A DNA stretch of 64,000 nucleotides from Vitellaria paradoxa. Its lineage: Eukaryota > Streptophyta > Magnoliopsida > Ericales > Sapotaceae. How positions within the stretch are numbered: position 1 is the first letter of the stretch; every line of letters starts with the position of its first letter. The DNA lies in the NCBI GenBank assembly GCA_019916065.1, contig CM034236.1, positions 11,331,334-11,395,333 on the forward strand. The letters run 5' to 3'. The notes under the pieces are model-generated. The model saw only the letters and a list, made by a program, of their open reading frames with translations. It had not been told where the DNA came from and did not search any database. Below are positions 1 through 14,200 of the stretch, in pieces. Made by a program: the position numbers and the translations under genes.

Positions 1-3000
1 TATCGTATGAACCTGTGCAAGTATGACATTATAAAGTGCAAGGATTCAAACAGTGGTGGATACGAGAACATGACCAGAACGCTTTGATATTGCTTAGAGC
101 TACTATATAACCCATTATCCTTCATTTCATTGAGGGACAGTTTATTGTGTTGTAGCTCGTAAAAGTTCTTCATTAAAAACACGCCATATTGGTGTTGACA
201 CCATACTTCACTTTGCATTTGTAGGTATTTGAGGCATGCCTTTACTTCTTCAACACCTGCGAACATTGGGCATCCCGATGGATGATGGTGTTGTCCATGT
301 AGTAATGGAAGTGTAGTTGGTGTCAAGCTTTATGATTCATCCGCACTAGATCTTGGATTTCCGTATTGATATAAATTGATGGTTTTTAACATGTTTTGAG
401 TGTGTTAATGTGTTACTTAAGTAATATTAGTCATCAGAGATGTCTTATGGTTGAAAATTTTGGAAATAATAGACCAAATAACCTAAAAATTAGCATTTTG
501 GTTCGAATGAATGTAAAGGGGTGCCCGGGGGAGAGGGGCGGTGTCCTAAGGGCCAGTGGGCCCTGCCTATGTAAAATTTGACAAATTGATCTATCTCTGT
601 ATTGGTATGATGGGTGTCATTTCCTTGATCAGAATAGGGGGTAAAGGGAAGGTATAAGGCATTGTAGCTTGCTTAGGGAGCAAGACGGGAGTCCTATATA
701 GGTGTAGAAGAGAGGAAAGAGAGGGAGTTTGGTGTTTGAGAGAGGAGAACAAGGAGAGAGAGTGGGAGTCAAAGGAGTAACCAAGAACTTAGTTGTTAGT
801 AAGTCACTCAAACCCTCACCAAACTCAAATTAGTCTTGCAAGATTTGAAATTAAGCACTCAATGAACACTTCTATATGGTTTGTTTGTTATTTGGATCAA
901 AGGGGAGGAGATTAATCAACTCAAAGTTGGAGGCCAAAAACCGAAAGTTCACTATCATCATGCTTCACTTTGTTCAAGCTTGAGATATTTCTAGCCTCTT
1001 ATTTGCACATATGAGATGTACTGAACTAGTAAATATTATTATGAAACTTATTTAAGATTTTGGAAGCATCGGTGAAGGATTCAAGTAGAGTGATATATGT
1101 ATATATGTGTATGTATAGCTTTAAACCAAGATTTTTGTTTTGAAAGATTGGGATAAAGAAATCTTGTTTTGATTGAATCATTAGAGTCTTTTAGGACCTA
1201 AACAACAACTTGAAATAAGGTTTTGAACTAAAAGTTGGATTTGGCAAAGTATAGAACCCAAAACCATGAAGTAGAGCTCGGACCAAAATAGGGTATGGCT
1301 TCTGGATGCAAGGGGCACTAGGGGTGCCTCATTCGAACTTAGTTTAAGTGGTGAGGGTGCCTGGGTCTCTCTAGGGGCACCCGGACCCCCCTAAAAAGCT
1401 GAAACTTGGGATTTTATTATTTAAGTTATTTTTTTATTGAACACACAAGGTTTAAACTTGCTCATCTACTCAAGTAGGGTTTATAAGTGTAAGGATTTGG
1501 TTATAAAACAAGTCTTTAGGATAAAGCATAAGAAAACTTGTAAAAATCTAAACTTGCCCTAAGAAGGGTGCCCGGCCTCTTGATGTGGGCACCCAGGTTC
1601 CTTACAGGGCGCCCCGAATGCCTCAGAATCTCAAATTAGGTCTTATTTAATGTGTTTCTCGGTTTTGGGCATCTTGCTCTTGATATATACTTATTATTGT
1701 GTTGTAGTAAACTTGTGAATATGTATTATGTGATGTTTGAGTTAAAAAAAGTTTAAAATATGTTGAGGAAATGAAAAAAATGTTACAATCAAGTGATAGC
1801 ATGTTGAATCAAAGTGAGATTTTTATGTGGGATATTAGGATGATATTATTTGTGGTCTAGTTGAATAAGATGATGATGTTAATTGGGTTGAATGAGATGA
1901 TGATGTTAATTGTTATATGGTTAAATTAGATGCTAATATGAGCATAATCGTGTAAATGAGATGAATAAGTAAATAAGAGGAAATGTAAATGATATTGAGA
2001 CACGGGGTTGGTGGGTATGAAAAAATAGGAAGGGTACAAAGATTATCCTAAAGTTGAAAGACCCAAAACTTGTGTAAGGATTGGTATTCATGCCAGTAAC
2101 TTAGTAACCTACAACATGATGTGTGATGTGACTAATCGTGACCCTTAACAATGATGTGTGATGTGACTAATCATGACTCTTAATGACGAAGTATATTAAG
2201 GTTAATTGTGGCCTTTAATGACAACATTAATTGTGCCCACTCCCGTAAATAAAGTGGAAATGGAATATGAATAAGGATGATTATGATAAGAATGCTTAAG
2301 TGAATGATAATTTGAATAAAATGATGAGATTTATGACAATGATCATGGCATGTGTTTATATAAAGTCTATTTTGATAATGAAATTATGATGCTCATATGT
2401 ATGAGATTTGGATTTTGTTTAATGATGTTACATGATTATGTTGAGATATGTTGAATTATAAATATTAGTATTGTTTTACATTATTGCTTTACATATTATA
2501 TATACTTTTATGATACTTTGTGGGTACAAGTGGACTAGTGCTTGCATCTTTATAGACTTTGTTATAGGAACAAATCCTAAGAAGTAAGTGGGCATTTGGT
2601 GGGATTAAAAGTGTATAAGTTGTTGCGAGCATAGCACCTTTCATTTGCTTAAGTTAAATTTTAATTTGGGACTGTAATATTATTTTAATTTATAGATTTA
2701 TTCGATTGAGTTGTAAAGACCATAAGGCATATTTTTGTATATTATTATTATGGGATATGTAAGAGCATGACAACGTGGCAAAAGTCGAGACTTAGTTTAT
2801 ATTGTGTTACATTATTATCTTGTGTGAATGTCGCTCCAGGGTTGTCATATTGCTCTGATCGGGGGATGGTTACCTAGCGTATGATATATATATTGTTTAC
2901 TCACCTCTCGGGTCACGAGATCCAGAGAGTGATAGATACATGTGTTGGTGTTGGATGGTTAAGATAATTGGAATGCCTTTGACAAAGATGTAATATGGAC

Positions 3001-3130
3001 AACTGATTGTATATAGATCAACAGATGCCATGTTTAATGTTAACTGGTAAGTTCGTGTTCCAAATGGTTCGAATGTGCCTTTAAACATAATGGAGTTGTG
3101 TTGTACAAGTTAAATTTGTACTTTAAAGAG
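1..3130. other. LTR-like non-coding repeat region, no gene recognised
   Basis: No open frame with recognisable product is visible on either strand. The sequence has the texture of a long plant LTR: low coding content, GC-rich islands with repeated GGGTGCCCGG/GGGGCACCCGG-type motifs near 520-560, 1310-1390 and 1565-1620, and internal short duplications. One duplication has a 35-bp period around 2118-2187 (GATGTGTGATGTGACTAATC), another a roughly 30-bp period around 1866-1910. This suggests a decayed Ty3/gypsy LTR, but no terminal TG..CA pair, primer-binding site or coding domain was found to prove it. The terminal exon of the kinase gene to the right was looked for here and not seen. Confidence 0.3.
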
Positions 3131-3599
3131 ACTCAGCGTTTTTTTTTTTTTTTTTCCAAAATAACGTAGTATTTAGGAATCATTTAAACTGTCACGTGTG
3201 GCTTGCACGCTTGCAATGTCGCCTAAAATTGTAGCAGGCAAAAACTTTGGCAATTTAGCTAGGCTGCTAGACGGCTTCATTATTTATAGAGAGAACTACT
3301 TGTTGAATGACGAACATGTGTATGGCTACGATTGTTCTAGATTGCATTAATGTAGGCCAATGCCCATATCTCTTAAATCACATCAAATAACTTTTAATTA
3401 TATCAGATTACTGCCGTAAAATTTTAACTTTAAAATATGCGGCCTCGGTGGGGGAATTTAGTATTACCGTTCGCCCCCTACTATTCACGTGGACCATGCT
3501 ACAAGTCGATAACGTGGCATAGTTTCATGATATTTTAATTTTGGCGTTGGCTCACCCGGTGATTGTTGCTGCACTTTTAGTCCTATTCCTGCTACAGTC

Positions 3600-3870
3600 A
3601 GACTCATCTTCTGGTACATGGAAGTCCGCAGCCGCTATTCCGTACTGGGGTGCGCACAGGGCGAAGCAAGCTCCAGGACCCGAGCCGGCAACGGCCCCTG
3701 AAGAGTTAACCAGCTTAAGCAAGCCCTGACTGACCGGCACGACCGAGAGGAGGCCTTTAGGCTCCCGCCATTACAGCGGTAACCCACCCCCGTGGGGGAG
3801 TTGAACCCAGAATCTCGAGAGGCCCAAACTCTTAAGACAAGCCCGACTTCCACTCGACCACCCCCGAAGG
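3600..3870 (-). mobile_element. tRNA-derived SINE-like element
   Basis: Read on the minus strand, the head begins near 3868 and contains an RNA polymerase III A box (TGGTCGAGTGG, complement of 3850-3860) and a B box (GGTTCAACTCC, complement of 3797-3807). About 42 bp lie between them, close to normal tRNA spacing. A GC-rich body of about 200 bp follows leftwards, ending around 3600. The block is far more GC-rich than the surrounding DNA. There is no clear poly(A) tail or target duplication, so the 3' end is uncertain. A free-standing tRNA gene is unlikely because no clean acceptor stem closes around the boxes. Confidence 0.5.
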
Positions 3871-3879
3871 GGCTCAGTC

Positions 3880-4708
3880 AGACTAACACAAATGCTACAC
3901 CCATCTTCCTCACGTTCTCAAGATGTCCAATACCCAAAAAAGATTGTTGCGCACTTTTTGAAGAAAGCCTCCGTATATAAAAGATTATCTAACATAAGTA
4001 CGGGTTGAGTCGGAGAACCAAGGCTACACCTGTGCGCACTTAAACAGTTCGACATATTTCTGTCCAGAACTAAAGCACATGGGACATCCACGACGATGAG
4101 TACCATCCCAACATACAGACAATAAAGGATTCGAAGGTTGTCGAAGATTACATATCCGAGGATAAAAATTTCTGTGATGGGTACATTTCGACCTTCTCGT
4201 GGATAGAGGGGTGGTGCGGTGGGCCGGGGCTGTATGAAATTATAGGCCCGTTTGGGGTACCAAAATCCACTAAAACTCACTAATTTTAATCAATTTTTTA
4301 TATTTTCTTCCAATCAAATTTCTCCACATATCATTATTATGTCGCATCTTTCTATTTTCATTGTACTTTTTGGCTAATTTTTTATCAACCAAACACACCC
4401 TATATTAGGTCAGTCTGTATTTTCTCAGGGTATATATTGTGTAAAAAATATTTGTCTTGCAAAAGCAAAATCTAGATAACGCTACCTTACTCCCTCTAAA
4501 ATTCTTGTATATCTACCATTAGAACCGTCCCTCGTATCCACGTATGCTATTAAATGAGCAAATAGAACAGAGTAGTGGGTGAAACTTTAATACTATCATC
4601 TGATCAAATACTGACATCGATTTATATTGAATTTGCGTATTTACAGTAATATATGGCAATTAAATAGTGTAATATTAGAATTCAGAAGGGAAAATAAGAT
4701 TGGCTTAC
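3880..4708. other. gene-poor stretch downstream of the last recognised kinase exon
   Basis: Apart from one MITE (4245-4400) nothing is recognised. A 120-residue open frame on the minus strand (3918-4280) resembles no family and overlaps the MITE. This stretch should contain the terminal intron or terminal exon of the minus-strand kinase gene. The expected C-terminal sequence beginning with a WKDG-like motif was not found. Confidence 0.3.
4245..4400. mobile_element. Tourist-like MITE, copy 1 of a dispersed family
   Basis: A short AT-rich element bounded by GGCCCGTTTGG on the left and CCAAACACACCC on the right. Its interior shares the phrases CAATCAAATTT and CACATATCA with copies at 17509, 20997 and 44470. 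It lies in the 3' flank or terminal intron of the kinase gene. No clean 3-bp target duplication is visible for this copy. Confidence 0.45.
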
Positions 4709-6857
4709 CATCGGAGGGCTGTCGATGAAATTGGTGCAATAAAGCCTTGCATTATCGACAAGTTGGCAATATCTTGGAAATGCACTTGCAAATCTCTTGT
4801 GGGATTTCAGCTGTGAATTCACCCTCACTGCCCTTCCAATGTGTATGGCTCTCCTGTTTAGGAAGAGAGAATTTATTATATTTTATTATAAATTTTAATT
4901 TATTTTATGATATAAATTTCTAATTATTTCTAATCCTTAAATTCATGATTACTTTGTTTTTACTTTTTCATCACTAACCGTCCAACTTTTAGGGTTGAAA
5001 TAACAACTGAAGGAGGACGTTACAACTAATTAAAATATCAAACTCTTAATTATTTAGAAAAAAGAAAAACACAAATCCTAAAATGTAATTTCGTGTAAAG
5101 ATGCAAAGTGAAATATACCTTATATTTTATATGCATTAAGAGTCTATTTAATTAGGGTTGTTCACAATTTGCCCAACACTTGATTTTCGAACCGAAGTAA
5201 CTAAATTTAAGAAGTTTGATATAGTTACTTATCTAACAACAATAAATTTAATTAACCTCCGTAAAAGTAATAATTAATGATTTTGGTTATAATTTTAAAC
5301 TTTTAAAACCAAATAGACTGAAATAATAGAATTTAATTTACTCAATTTATATATTATGTAACTGTATAACATCTACATGTGCGTTGGTATCATATGGAAT
5401 ATCAATATTAGTGTAAATTACACCTACCTTCCTTTAATATTTAGGTAATTACATTTACCGTCTACGACATTTAAAAGTTTATATTTTTTTTATTTATTTT
5501 AAAAATATTGTTAACATCAATCCCCTTCCGATAAAATTAATCATTAGAAGTTAATAGAAAATATCAAAATAACCAAAATTTTAAATGCTTTTCCTGTTTT
5601 ACCCCTTCCCCTCTCACATCTTTGTCATTTTTTTTGATAAAAAAACCCTAAAAAAAGTAAACAATAAGTAAAAAGAAAAAAATTTTAGGAATTTTTTTAA
5701 AGAAAAAAACCTGGCGAAGATTTGAGAGATGAAGAGGTAAGATAGAAAAAACAAATAAATTTTTGGCTAATTTTACATTTTCTATTAAGTTTTAATGATT
5801 ATTTTATCACAAAAGAATCAATATTAATAATATTTCAAAATAAAGAAGGCAAGTGTAATTTTTAACTATTATGGGTGATAAGTATAATTATTCAAATGCC
5901 AAGGCAAGATAAATGTAATTTACCTTAATATTTGTGTATCACATATTAATATTACATTAACCTAAATACTAGCATTGATTCTTCTTAGTTCAAGACAAGT
6001 TTAAAATTACTTCTAATGGATTAACTATTTTAACTTTAAATATATATATATATATATATAATTAAATGATTACAATCAAATCACACGGTAATATTTGATC
6101 GATTTAACTAATATTTTTTATTTTTTTTGAAAAAGGATTATAATATTTGAACCGAACAACCGGATGCTCGCCCTTATATGCATTTAGTTAGTCAATAGTT
6201 CCAATTTATAGTGAAATTTGCTTCATACCTAATGCCTCTGACAACAGCTAGATAAGGATCACAGACAATTTATGGTGAAATTTGCTTCATACCTAATGCC
6301 TCTGACAACAGCAAGATAAGGATCACAGACAACTCCCACAAGCTCTATTCTATATGGTTTCCTTGCAGCTTCGTCCCCTTTCTTTTCTTCTTCTTCTTCT
6401 TCTTCGACTTCTTCCCAATAGTTTTCAGTAACAGCGCCATTGTCGGCTACCTTATAGCCAACTCCCATGCGGTAACGGCGTTTGTGAACATTTCTTGCCA
6501 TGGCAATGGTCTGCTCAACAAAGGGCTCCCAAGATAGAGTGCCATCCATGATCACATCACGCCCTTCATTCAGGGCTGTTACTAGAAGTGAGGATGCTGC
6601 ATCAGTTGATGATTGGTGCACCTGTTTTATTAGACAGGAAACATATTCGTCACCAGAGAAAATAAAAATTCTTTTATAATAACATTATTAAGAATAATTA
6701 TAGTAATATAATAAAAATTGTGAGAATTATTTTTCAAAAATTAAATTTTTTTTAACAAAATTTGATATTTTTGACATTGAATTAGCTTTATACATGTAAG
6801 TCACGCTAGAATAATAACTATTGCAAGTAGACAATAGAGACAGATTAACAAAATTAC

Positions 6858-6897
<40 letters not shown>

Positions 6898-9800
6898 GAC
6901 TATCTATCTCGCCAGCCAATGCTATGGATCTGCTCATGCTAATGATAGACCAAGGCATTGACATTGCCAAGCTATCAATTCGGTGACAATCGAATTGTGA
7001 GTCGTTGGATTAAGATTAAATGATACAAACACATTTACAATTTAGATCAGGTTAGCGGACTTCAAATCCGAACTTCAAACATATTTAAAATAGTCTGGAC
7101 ATGTCACATGACTCATATAGAATTTAAACAGTTTTTTATAAAAGCTGTTCATAACAATAAAACTGGACGCGACAATATATGGATCACATGGCTTTATTAT
7201 TACACATAGTATAGAAAATAAAGAGTAGATGCTGCAAAAGTAAAAGTTATATAAGGCTATAGATTCTTTGACTAATGGAGTCTGGTACATGATGGCTAGG
7301 CTAGAGGATAATGACTAATAATTGTAATCATTCTTGCTAGAGTCATTTGTTTCTGCAATAAGCATGAAATCTTCTTGTTCTAGTTCTTCATCGGACAAGC
7401 TATCTCGGTCCAAGGGAAAGTAAGGATATGGTCATGGTACCGAACAGTTCTTGGTGCTGGAAGTTAGGGTTTCTAGAGTGAATATGTTCAAACAAAGTGA
7501 AGACGAGCCTTTTCTCATCAAGATTAGATAACTTTCATTAGTAATTGGTAGTTAACTGATCAATAGGAAGTTGAATTCCATCTTTGCCGTTAAGTACAAT
7601 CATTCTTTGGAGGAAGACAGACTGTTCTGTTGTTCGAAGTTGTCTGGTTGGGTAATTGACAATATTATGTCGATAATATACCTAGATTATTGCATAGTTG
7701 TGAAAATAGTAATAGGACTCAATGGGGTTTAAAGATAGGGAAAGATTAGGATCATCTGGAAGATCAATAGGGTAACTAGTATCTAGAGGGAAAAAAAGGT
7801 TAGTTCTTTCCAGAAAGTGATAAAACATGCTAGTCATAATGGGTTCTTATCAAGGACAGCCATGTCTCAATTAGATGGAACTATGTAAGCATTTTACATA
7901 AGTTCTATGCTTTGGGGTTTGAATTAGGTCTAAAATCTGAGAGGTTAGCTTGTACCAAACAGGAAGGAAATGGCATTTTCTTCAAAGAGATATTAGAAAA
8001 AGCAGAGTGCTTCTCTAGACATATCATATTCATTTTTGACTTGAAATAATGTGAGGAAGGGATTTTTTGTGGGGAAGATGAGACCTTTAGGTGCAACCCA
8101 TAATTGGTTAACTATTTCTAGAAAGAAAATTTACTAAAACATTCTTGTTTGGAAGGAGAGGATTCTAGAACTGGTACAAATGCAGGGTATGTGAGAGTTT
8201 GTGCTGACTAGGTTTCTAGAAATAAAATCTGCTAAAACATTCTTATTTCTAAGAAGATATTTGACATCAAAATTCCACTGGGAAAACTAATTTGTCCATC
8301 GCAAAAGCTATGAGTTAGGTAGGGTTTTCTTCTTTAATTGGAGCATTTTAGGGAAGGATGACATATTCCATTTCAATTAAGAACTTGCATCCGATTAGAT
8401 AGAACTAAAACTTTTTAATACCTCTCTTGACTACAAGATTTATTTGAATGTAGAGTGGTAATAGTGCTCAGATGGTTTGAACTGATCGCTGACATATGCC
8501 CAAACATCCATTTTTCCATTTATTTATGTGAGAAACACTGCTCTCCAATACTAGTCACTAGCATCTGTTTGGAGGATTATCTTGCTTTGGGGTTGAGGTA
8601 TCTAAAGTGCTAGGAGAGAATCTACTTTGAATTTGAGGGCCTAAATTGCTTTGGTTTGTTCATTAGTCTAACGAAAGGAATTTTTCTTTAGGAGTTTTGA
8701 GAGCGAGGAAGTAAATTAAGCAATCTTTAGAACAAAGTCTCTCATATGATTAACTACTCCTAAGAATTGTTGAAGTTATTTGGCTAAGGTTAACTAGTCA
8801 AGAAATTGATGGAGCTGTTTGCAAACATGGGGTTAGAGTTGAAAACTTCCTTAGGTGATAATCATTCCAAGAAAATCAATAGTGGTTTGGCCAAATGCCA
8901 TCTTCTTTTCTAAAAGAATTTTCTATATTGTAGTAGCAATGTTTAGAACTTTTCAAGTAATTCTTGGTGATGCTTCTCAATAGGTGAGAAGATGAGTATA
9001 TCACCAATGTAAATCAAGGCATCACGTTGGAGAGATTCAAAAATTCTTACAATAACTCTCTTAAAGAAAGAAGGAATTATCTTTAGTCCACCAAACAGAT
9101 GCTAGTGACTAGTATTGGAGAGCAATTCTTCTCGTAGAAACAAATGAAAAAATTGGTTGTTTGTGCATGTGCTAGTGGTCAATTCAAACCATCCTCCCAG
9201 CATTACCACTCTACATTCAAAGAAATCCTTAGATTTAGGATAGGTATTGAAAAGTTTCAATTCTATTTAATTGGATGCAAGTTCTTAATTGACATGGATA
9301 TGTTATCATTCCTTAAAATGCTATAATTTAATAAGAAAACCCTACCCAACTCACAGCTTTTGTGAAGGGTAGATTAGTTTTTCCAGTGGAATTTTGATGT
9401 CAAATATCTTCTTAGAAACAAGAATGTTATAGTAGATTTTCTTTCCAGAAACATAGTCAGCACAAACTCCTTTATACCCTGCATTTGTACCATAACTCCA
9501 GAACCCTCTCCTTTTATACCACCAGATGAACAAACTTCATTCTCTATAGAACCACAACCACAAACAAATCCACCACCAGAACCTCAACCTGAACCTCAAC
9601 TAGTCTGACTTATTTTTCTTGTATATAACCTTTCCCTCAGTCATTCAGGATAACGTCATGAGCTATACCAGGTCACCCCCCAACCACAACAAAAGAAACT
9701 GGTTAAAATTTTTTAACATCGATTTAGTCAATTATGGGTTGCGTCTAAAAGGTCTCAACCTCCCCATAGAAAATTCCTTCATCAACTTATTTCAAGTCAG

Positions 9801-11251
9801 AAATGAATGTGATATGCCTAAAGAAGCACTCTGCTTTTTCCAGTATCTCTTTGAAGAAAATACCATTCCCATTTTATTTGACTCTTGGACCCTCACAGCT
9901 TATTTAATACAAGCTAATCTTTCAAATTTCAGACCCAATTCAAACCCCAGTGTATGGAACTTATCGACATAATATTATTAATTACCCAACTAAATAACTT
10001 CGAACAACAGAATGGTATGTCTTCGTCTAGAGAATGATTGTATTTAATGGCAAAGATGGAATTTAGCTCTCTATTGTTCAGTTAACTATCAATTACCAAT
10101 AGAAGTTATCTAATCCTAATAAGGAAAGACTTGTCTTCACCTTGTCTGAACATATTCACTTTGAAAACCCTAGCTCCAAGAACTGTTCGGTGCCATGATC
10201 ATGCCTCAACACATTGCCAGATTCCATTATGGAGAAGGACCATATCCTTACTTTCCCTTGGACCGAAATGGTTTGTTCGATGAAAAACCGGAACCATAAG
10301 ATCTCACGCTCATTGTAGAAACAGATGACTATAGCGAGGGTGATTATAATGATTAGTCACTATCCACCAGCCTAGCCATAGTGTATGCCATAATGTATAA
10401 GACTCCATCAGTTAGAGAATTTCCAGCCTTATGCAGCTTTTACTTTTGCAGCATCTACTCTTTACTTTCTGTACTGTGCGTAATAATAAGCCATGTGATT
10501 CATGATGTGCTGTCATGTCCAACTTTACTGTTATGACCAGCTTTATAAAAGTTATTTAAAAATTGTATGAGTCATGTGACATGTTTGTACTATTTTAAAT
10601 ATGTTCGAAGTCTGAATTTGAAATCCACCAACTTGATCTCTTGCTTATGAAAGGAGACTCATCTTTCACTTGTAAGGCAAGAGTAGCTAATTGTTGAAGT
10701 TCTTGTAAAACCTTTTTTTTATCGTGTGTTTGTAATCCTTCACTCTTCTCACTTCCTTTATCTTCTTATTTTCTTTTTTATCCTGAGTCTGAAAATTGTA
10801 AATGCGTTTGCACCTTTTGATATTAATTTAACAGCCCATAACTTGGTTGTCACAGAGTTGACAACTTGACCAATGTTAGTCTTGCCCTTTTAGCTCATGA
10901 CATATTATTGAATTTTTTTTTTTCATAATAATTGGCTTCATTATGTTAGCGAATCACTTTTAAGATAATTACTCAATAAAGTGAACTTTCATTACAAAAA
11001 CTTGCCATGGTAAAAGTTGTTTTGCTAAAATTGTAACAAGAATAATGTAATAATAGTATGATTTTAATAAAATAGTAATTGAATAACAGTGATATGCTCA
11101 CAAAGAAAGTTACGTCACCCAGAAAATTATTTGTTAAATAATTTAGTTGTATAACATTATTCAAATATACTGTATCATTTTTATGTATAATTTTGATTAA
11201 AAAATTGGATAGTGGCATTTTCATTATTTGAGACTTGAAAAGTAGTATTTA

Positions 11252-11286
<35 letters not shown>

Positions 11287-14200
11287 CTATACCAGTTCAG
11301 CGGTATGGAGCATGTCATGGTGGTGAGCCTTGGAACTAAGGGCTCTGTAAATGACATCAGTTTCTTTGAAGGCATCTGCCTCTACCACCACAGCATTGCC
11401 TGCTGCTCCCGCCCAAAATGATCTGCCAAATTTGCCACTCATTTGTCAATGGCTATAGGTCACACCACCCATCATTTTTCTAAATGGGAGAAGCTGACAT
11501 TAAATGTCAGTCCGTTGATAATTTAATTCAAACGGCCGAATTAAAAAAAATCAATGATTAAGAAATATTTATAAATTTTTAATTTAAAAATACATAAATA
11601 TATTTGAATAGTTAAATTAAAATTCATTGGTTCAAATTTTGTTAATCATTAGATTGACATCAATTTTAACATTGCTCTCTCCAAATTCCACTTCTCTCTC
11701 CCTTCATTTGGGGGCTGAAGTTGTTTTTAACCTTAGATTCTTAAAGTCTAAAGTTGAATTTCAATTATTTATTTAATGTAAAATTAATTTGAACATTGAA
11801 TTTAAAAATATAAGTTTTTATTTTTTTAAAAGAGTAAATTAGTAATTGCTAACAAACCCAAGCCCTAACCACTTTTAAAACCATGGGCACAAACTTGAGA
11901 ACTCGAAATCCCTTAAGCACAATCGATTCAAACTTATCAACAATTTACAAGAATAAACCCAAACCTAACTACTTCTGTGGATATGGACAACCGAACTTAA
12001 AAAACTTAAATCCAAATGATAAACACAGACGAAAATTTAGTACTACGTAGATCACTCAAGAAACTTAAACATAGATATAAACTCTGATAAAGATTCAGTG
12101 CTATGTAGATCTGTAACAAAGGTGAAGCAAGATGAAGCACTTAAGAGGAAAAGCCGAACGAATTGAAAGGTAACCAAACAACAACTACCGTTGAAGATAG
12201 AGACCAATCGAGAGATATAATATAAAAAGAGAATTTTTTTGGCTTTGGATGGCAATGTCAACAACTCCGCTTATGTTTTTTCATGGCCGGTCCCAAGCCT
12301 GGATAAGGGAGGAGAGTTGTGTTAGGTACTCGACAGCCAGTGTAAAATTTTGTCGAATTTTTTTATGGATTTTCGACACCCAATGAGATTTCGTGGGGGC
12401 GTTCCCTAATTAGTGACGCGCTGTATAGTCCGAGTACAATGTTAAATAAGCAAAGACCGCTACATTGGCACTTAAGTGCAGTGTTAAATAGGCAAGGGTC
12501 CTCACACTTTCCTGGACGAGTGGGGGGGTAAGGAAGCTAGTCCAAAATAGAAAACTGAGATTAGGTACTTGGGAACATTAGGAGTTTAACTGAGAAACCT
12601 ATAGAAGTAGTGGATACAATGGAAATGAGAAGAATCACAATTGCTTGCTTGCAAGAGATGAAGTGGGTAAAACAGAAAGCTAAAGAGATTGAGAGGACTG
12701 GGTATAAGTTATGGCATACGGGACTTAATAGATCGAGAAATGAGATCAGCATAGTAGTAAGCAATGGCCTAAAGGAAGATATTGTTAACGTAAAACGTTG
12801 TGGAAATAGGATTATTGCAATTAAGTTAGTGTTAGGAGAAGAGATAGTAGACGTAATCAGTGCTTATGCCCCCCAGGTAGGCTTAAGAGATGTACATAAG
12901 GAGAAGTTTTGGGAAGACTTGGAATGAATGCTATTAGAGATACCTCAAGGAGAGATGCTCTTCACATGAGGAGATTTAAACATTTATATAGGACGCGGCG
13001 TAGATGGATACATAGGAGTACATGCGGGATATGGTTACAGTAATAGAAATGAAGAAGAGAAGGATATTTTGGAGTTTGAAGTGGCTTATGATCTCATGGC
13101 GACGAACATCTTTTTTAGGAAGAGAGAGGAACATTTGGTGACTTATAAGAGTGGCTCCTCAAGGACACAGATTGACTTCTTCTTAACTAGGAAAGGAGGC
13201 CGCGTAACTTGTAAAGATTGTAAAGTTATACCGGAGGAGAACTTGACTGCCCAACATAGGTTGTTGGTCATAGACGTGCAACTTCAAAGGTGGACTAGAA
13301 AAAAGAAGTCGTATAGATACTCAAAGACTAAATGGTGGAATTTAAAAGGTGATAAGCAACCAACATTCAAGGAAAGAATACTAGAGGAAGACGTTTGAAC
13401 GATAAATGAGAGTGCAAATATTATGTGAGATAAGGTAGCAAAGTTTATTAGGAGGGTAAGGAAAGAAGTCTTAGAAGAATCCAAAGTGAGTGCTCCGGCA
13501 CAAAAAGAGGCATGGTGGTAGAACGAGGCCGTCCAAGATAAGATAAGAGTCAAAAGAGAATGTTTTAAATCTTAGCAAAATGACCGAAATGAAGCGATCT
13601 TGGAGAGGAACAGAGAACCTAAAAGAGAAATCAAAAAGGCAGTTAGTAAGGCTAAGGCAAAGACATTTGAGGAATTATATAGGTGACTTGACACTAAGGA
13701 GGGCGAAAGAGAGATATTCAAACTTGCTAAATCCAGAAATAGATGGACCAAGGATTTAAACCAAGTTAAATGCATTAAGGATGGGATAAAAAGGTATTTG
13801 TAAAGGAAGAGGAGATAAAGAAGTGTTGGAAGAGCTACTTCTACAAGTTATTTAACGAAAGTAGTAGTAGTGATATACAATTGGGGTAGTTTACCACTTT
13901 TAGGGAAGAATTAAATCTTATGTTCCATAAGAGAATCAGCATGGAAGAAGTAAAAGATGTATTAAAAAGGATGAAGAATGGGAAAACAGTTGGGCCAGAT
14001 GATATCCCTATTGAGGTTTGAAAATGCTTAAGAGAGGATGGCATAAGTTAGTTGACAAAACTTTTTAATGTAGTGCTATAGAGCAAGAAGATGCCTGATG
14101 CATGGAGGAAAAGTATCCTTATACCCATATATAAGAACAAATGAGATATTCAGAACTGTGCGAACTACCGCGCGATTAAATTGATGAGTCATACAATGAA

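Noticed and set aside
3790..3868. Free-standing tRNA gene on the minus strand
   Set aside because: A and B boxes are present, but the acceptor and T stems do not close and a GC-rich SINE-like body continues downstream.
3918..4280. 120-codon open frame on the minus strand
   Set aside because: No recognisable domain, it overlaps a MITE end, and it does not resemble the missing C-terminus of the adjacent kinase gene.
7058..10625. Ty3/gypsy retrotransposon as source of the reverse transcriptase and RNase H
   Set aside because: No integrase follows RNase H, no LTR pair is seen, and a proline-rich linker with a different C-terminal region follows. This fits caulimovirids better, although the assignment needs a phylogeny.
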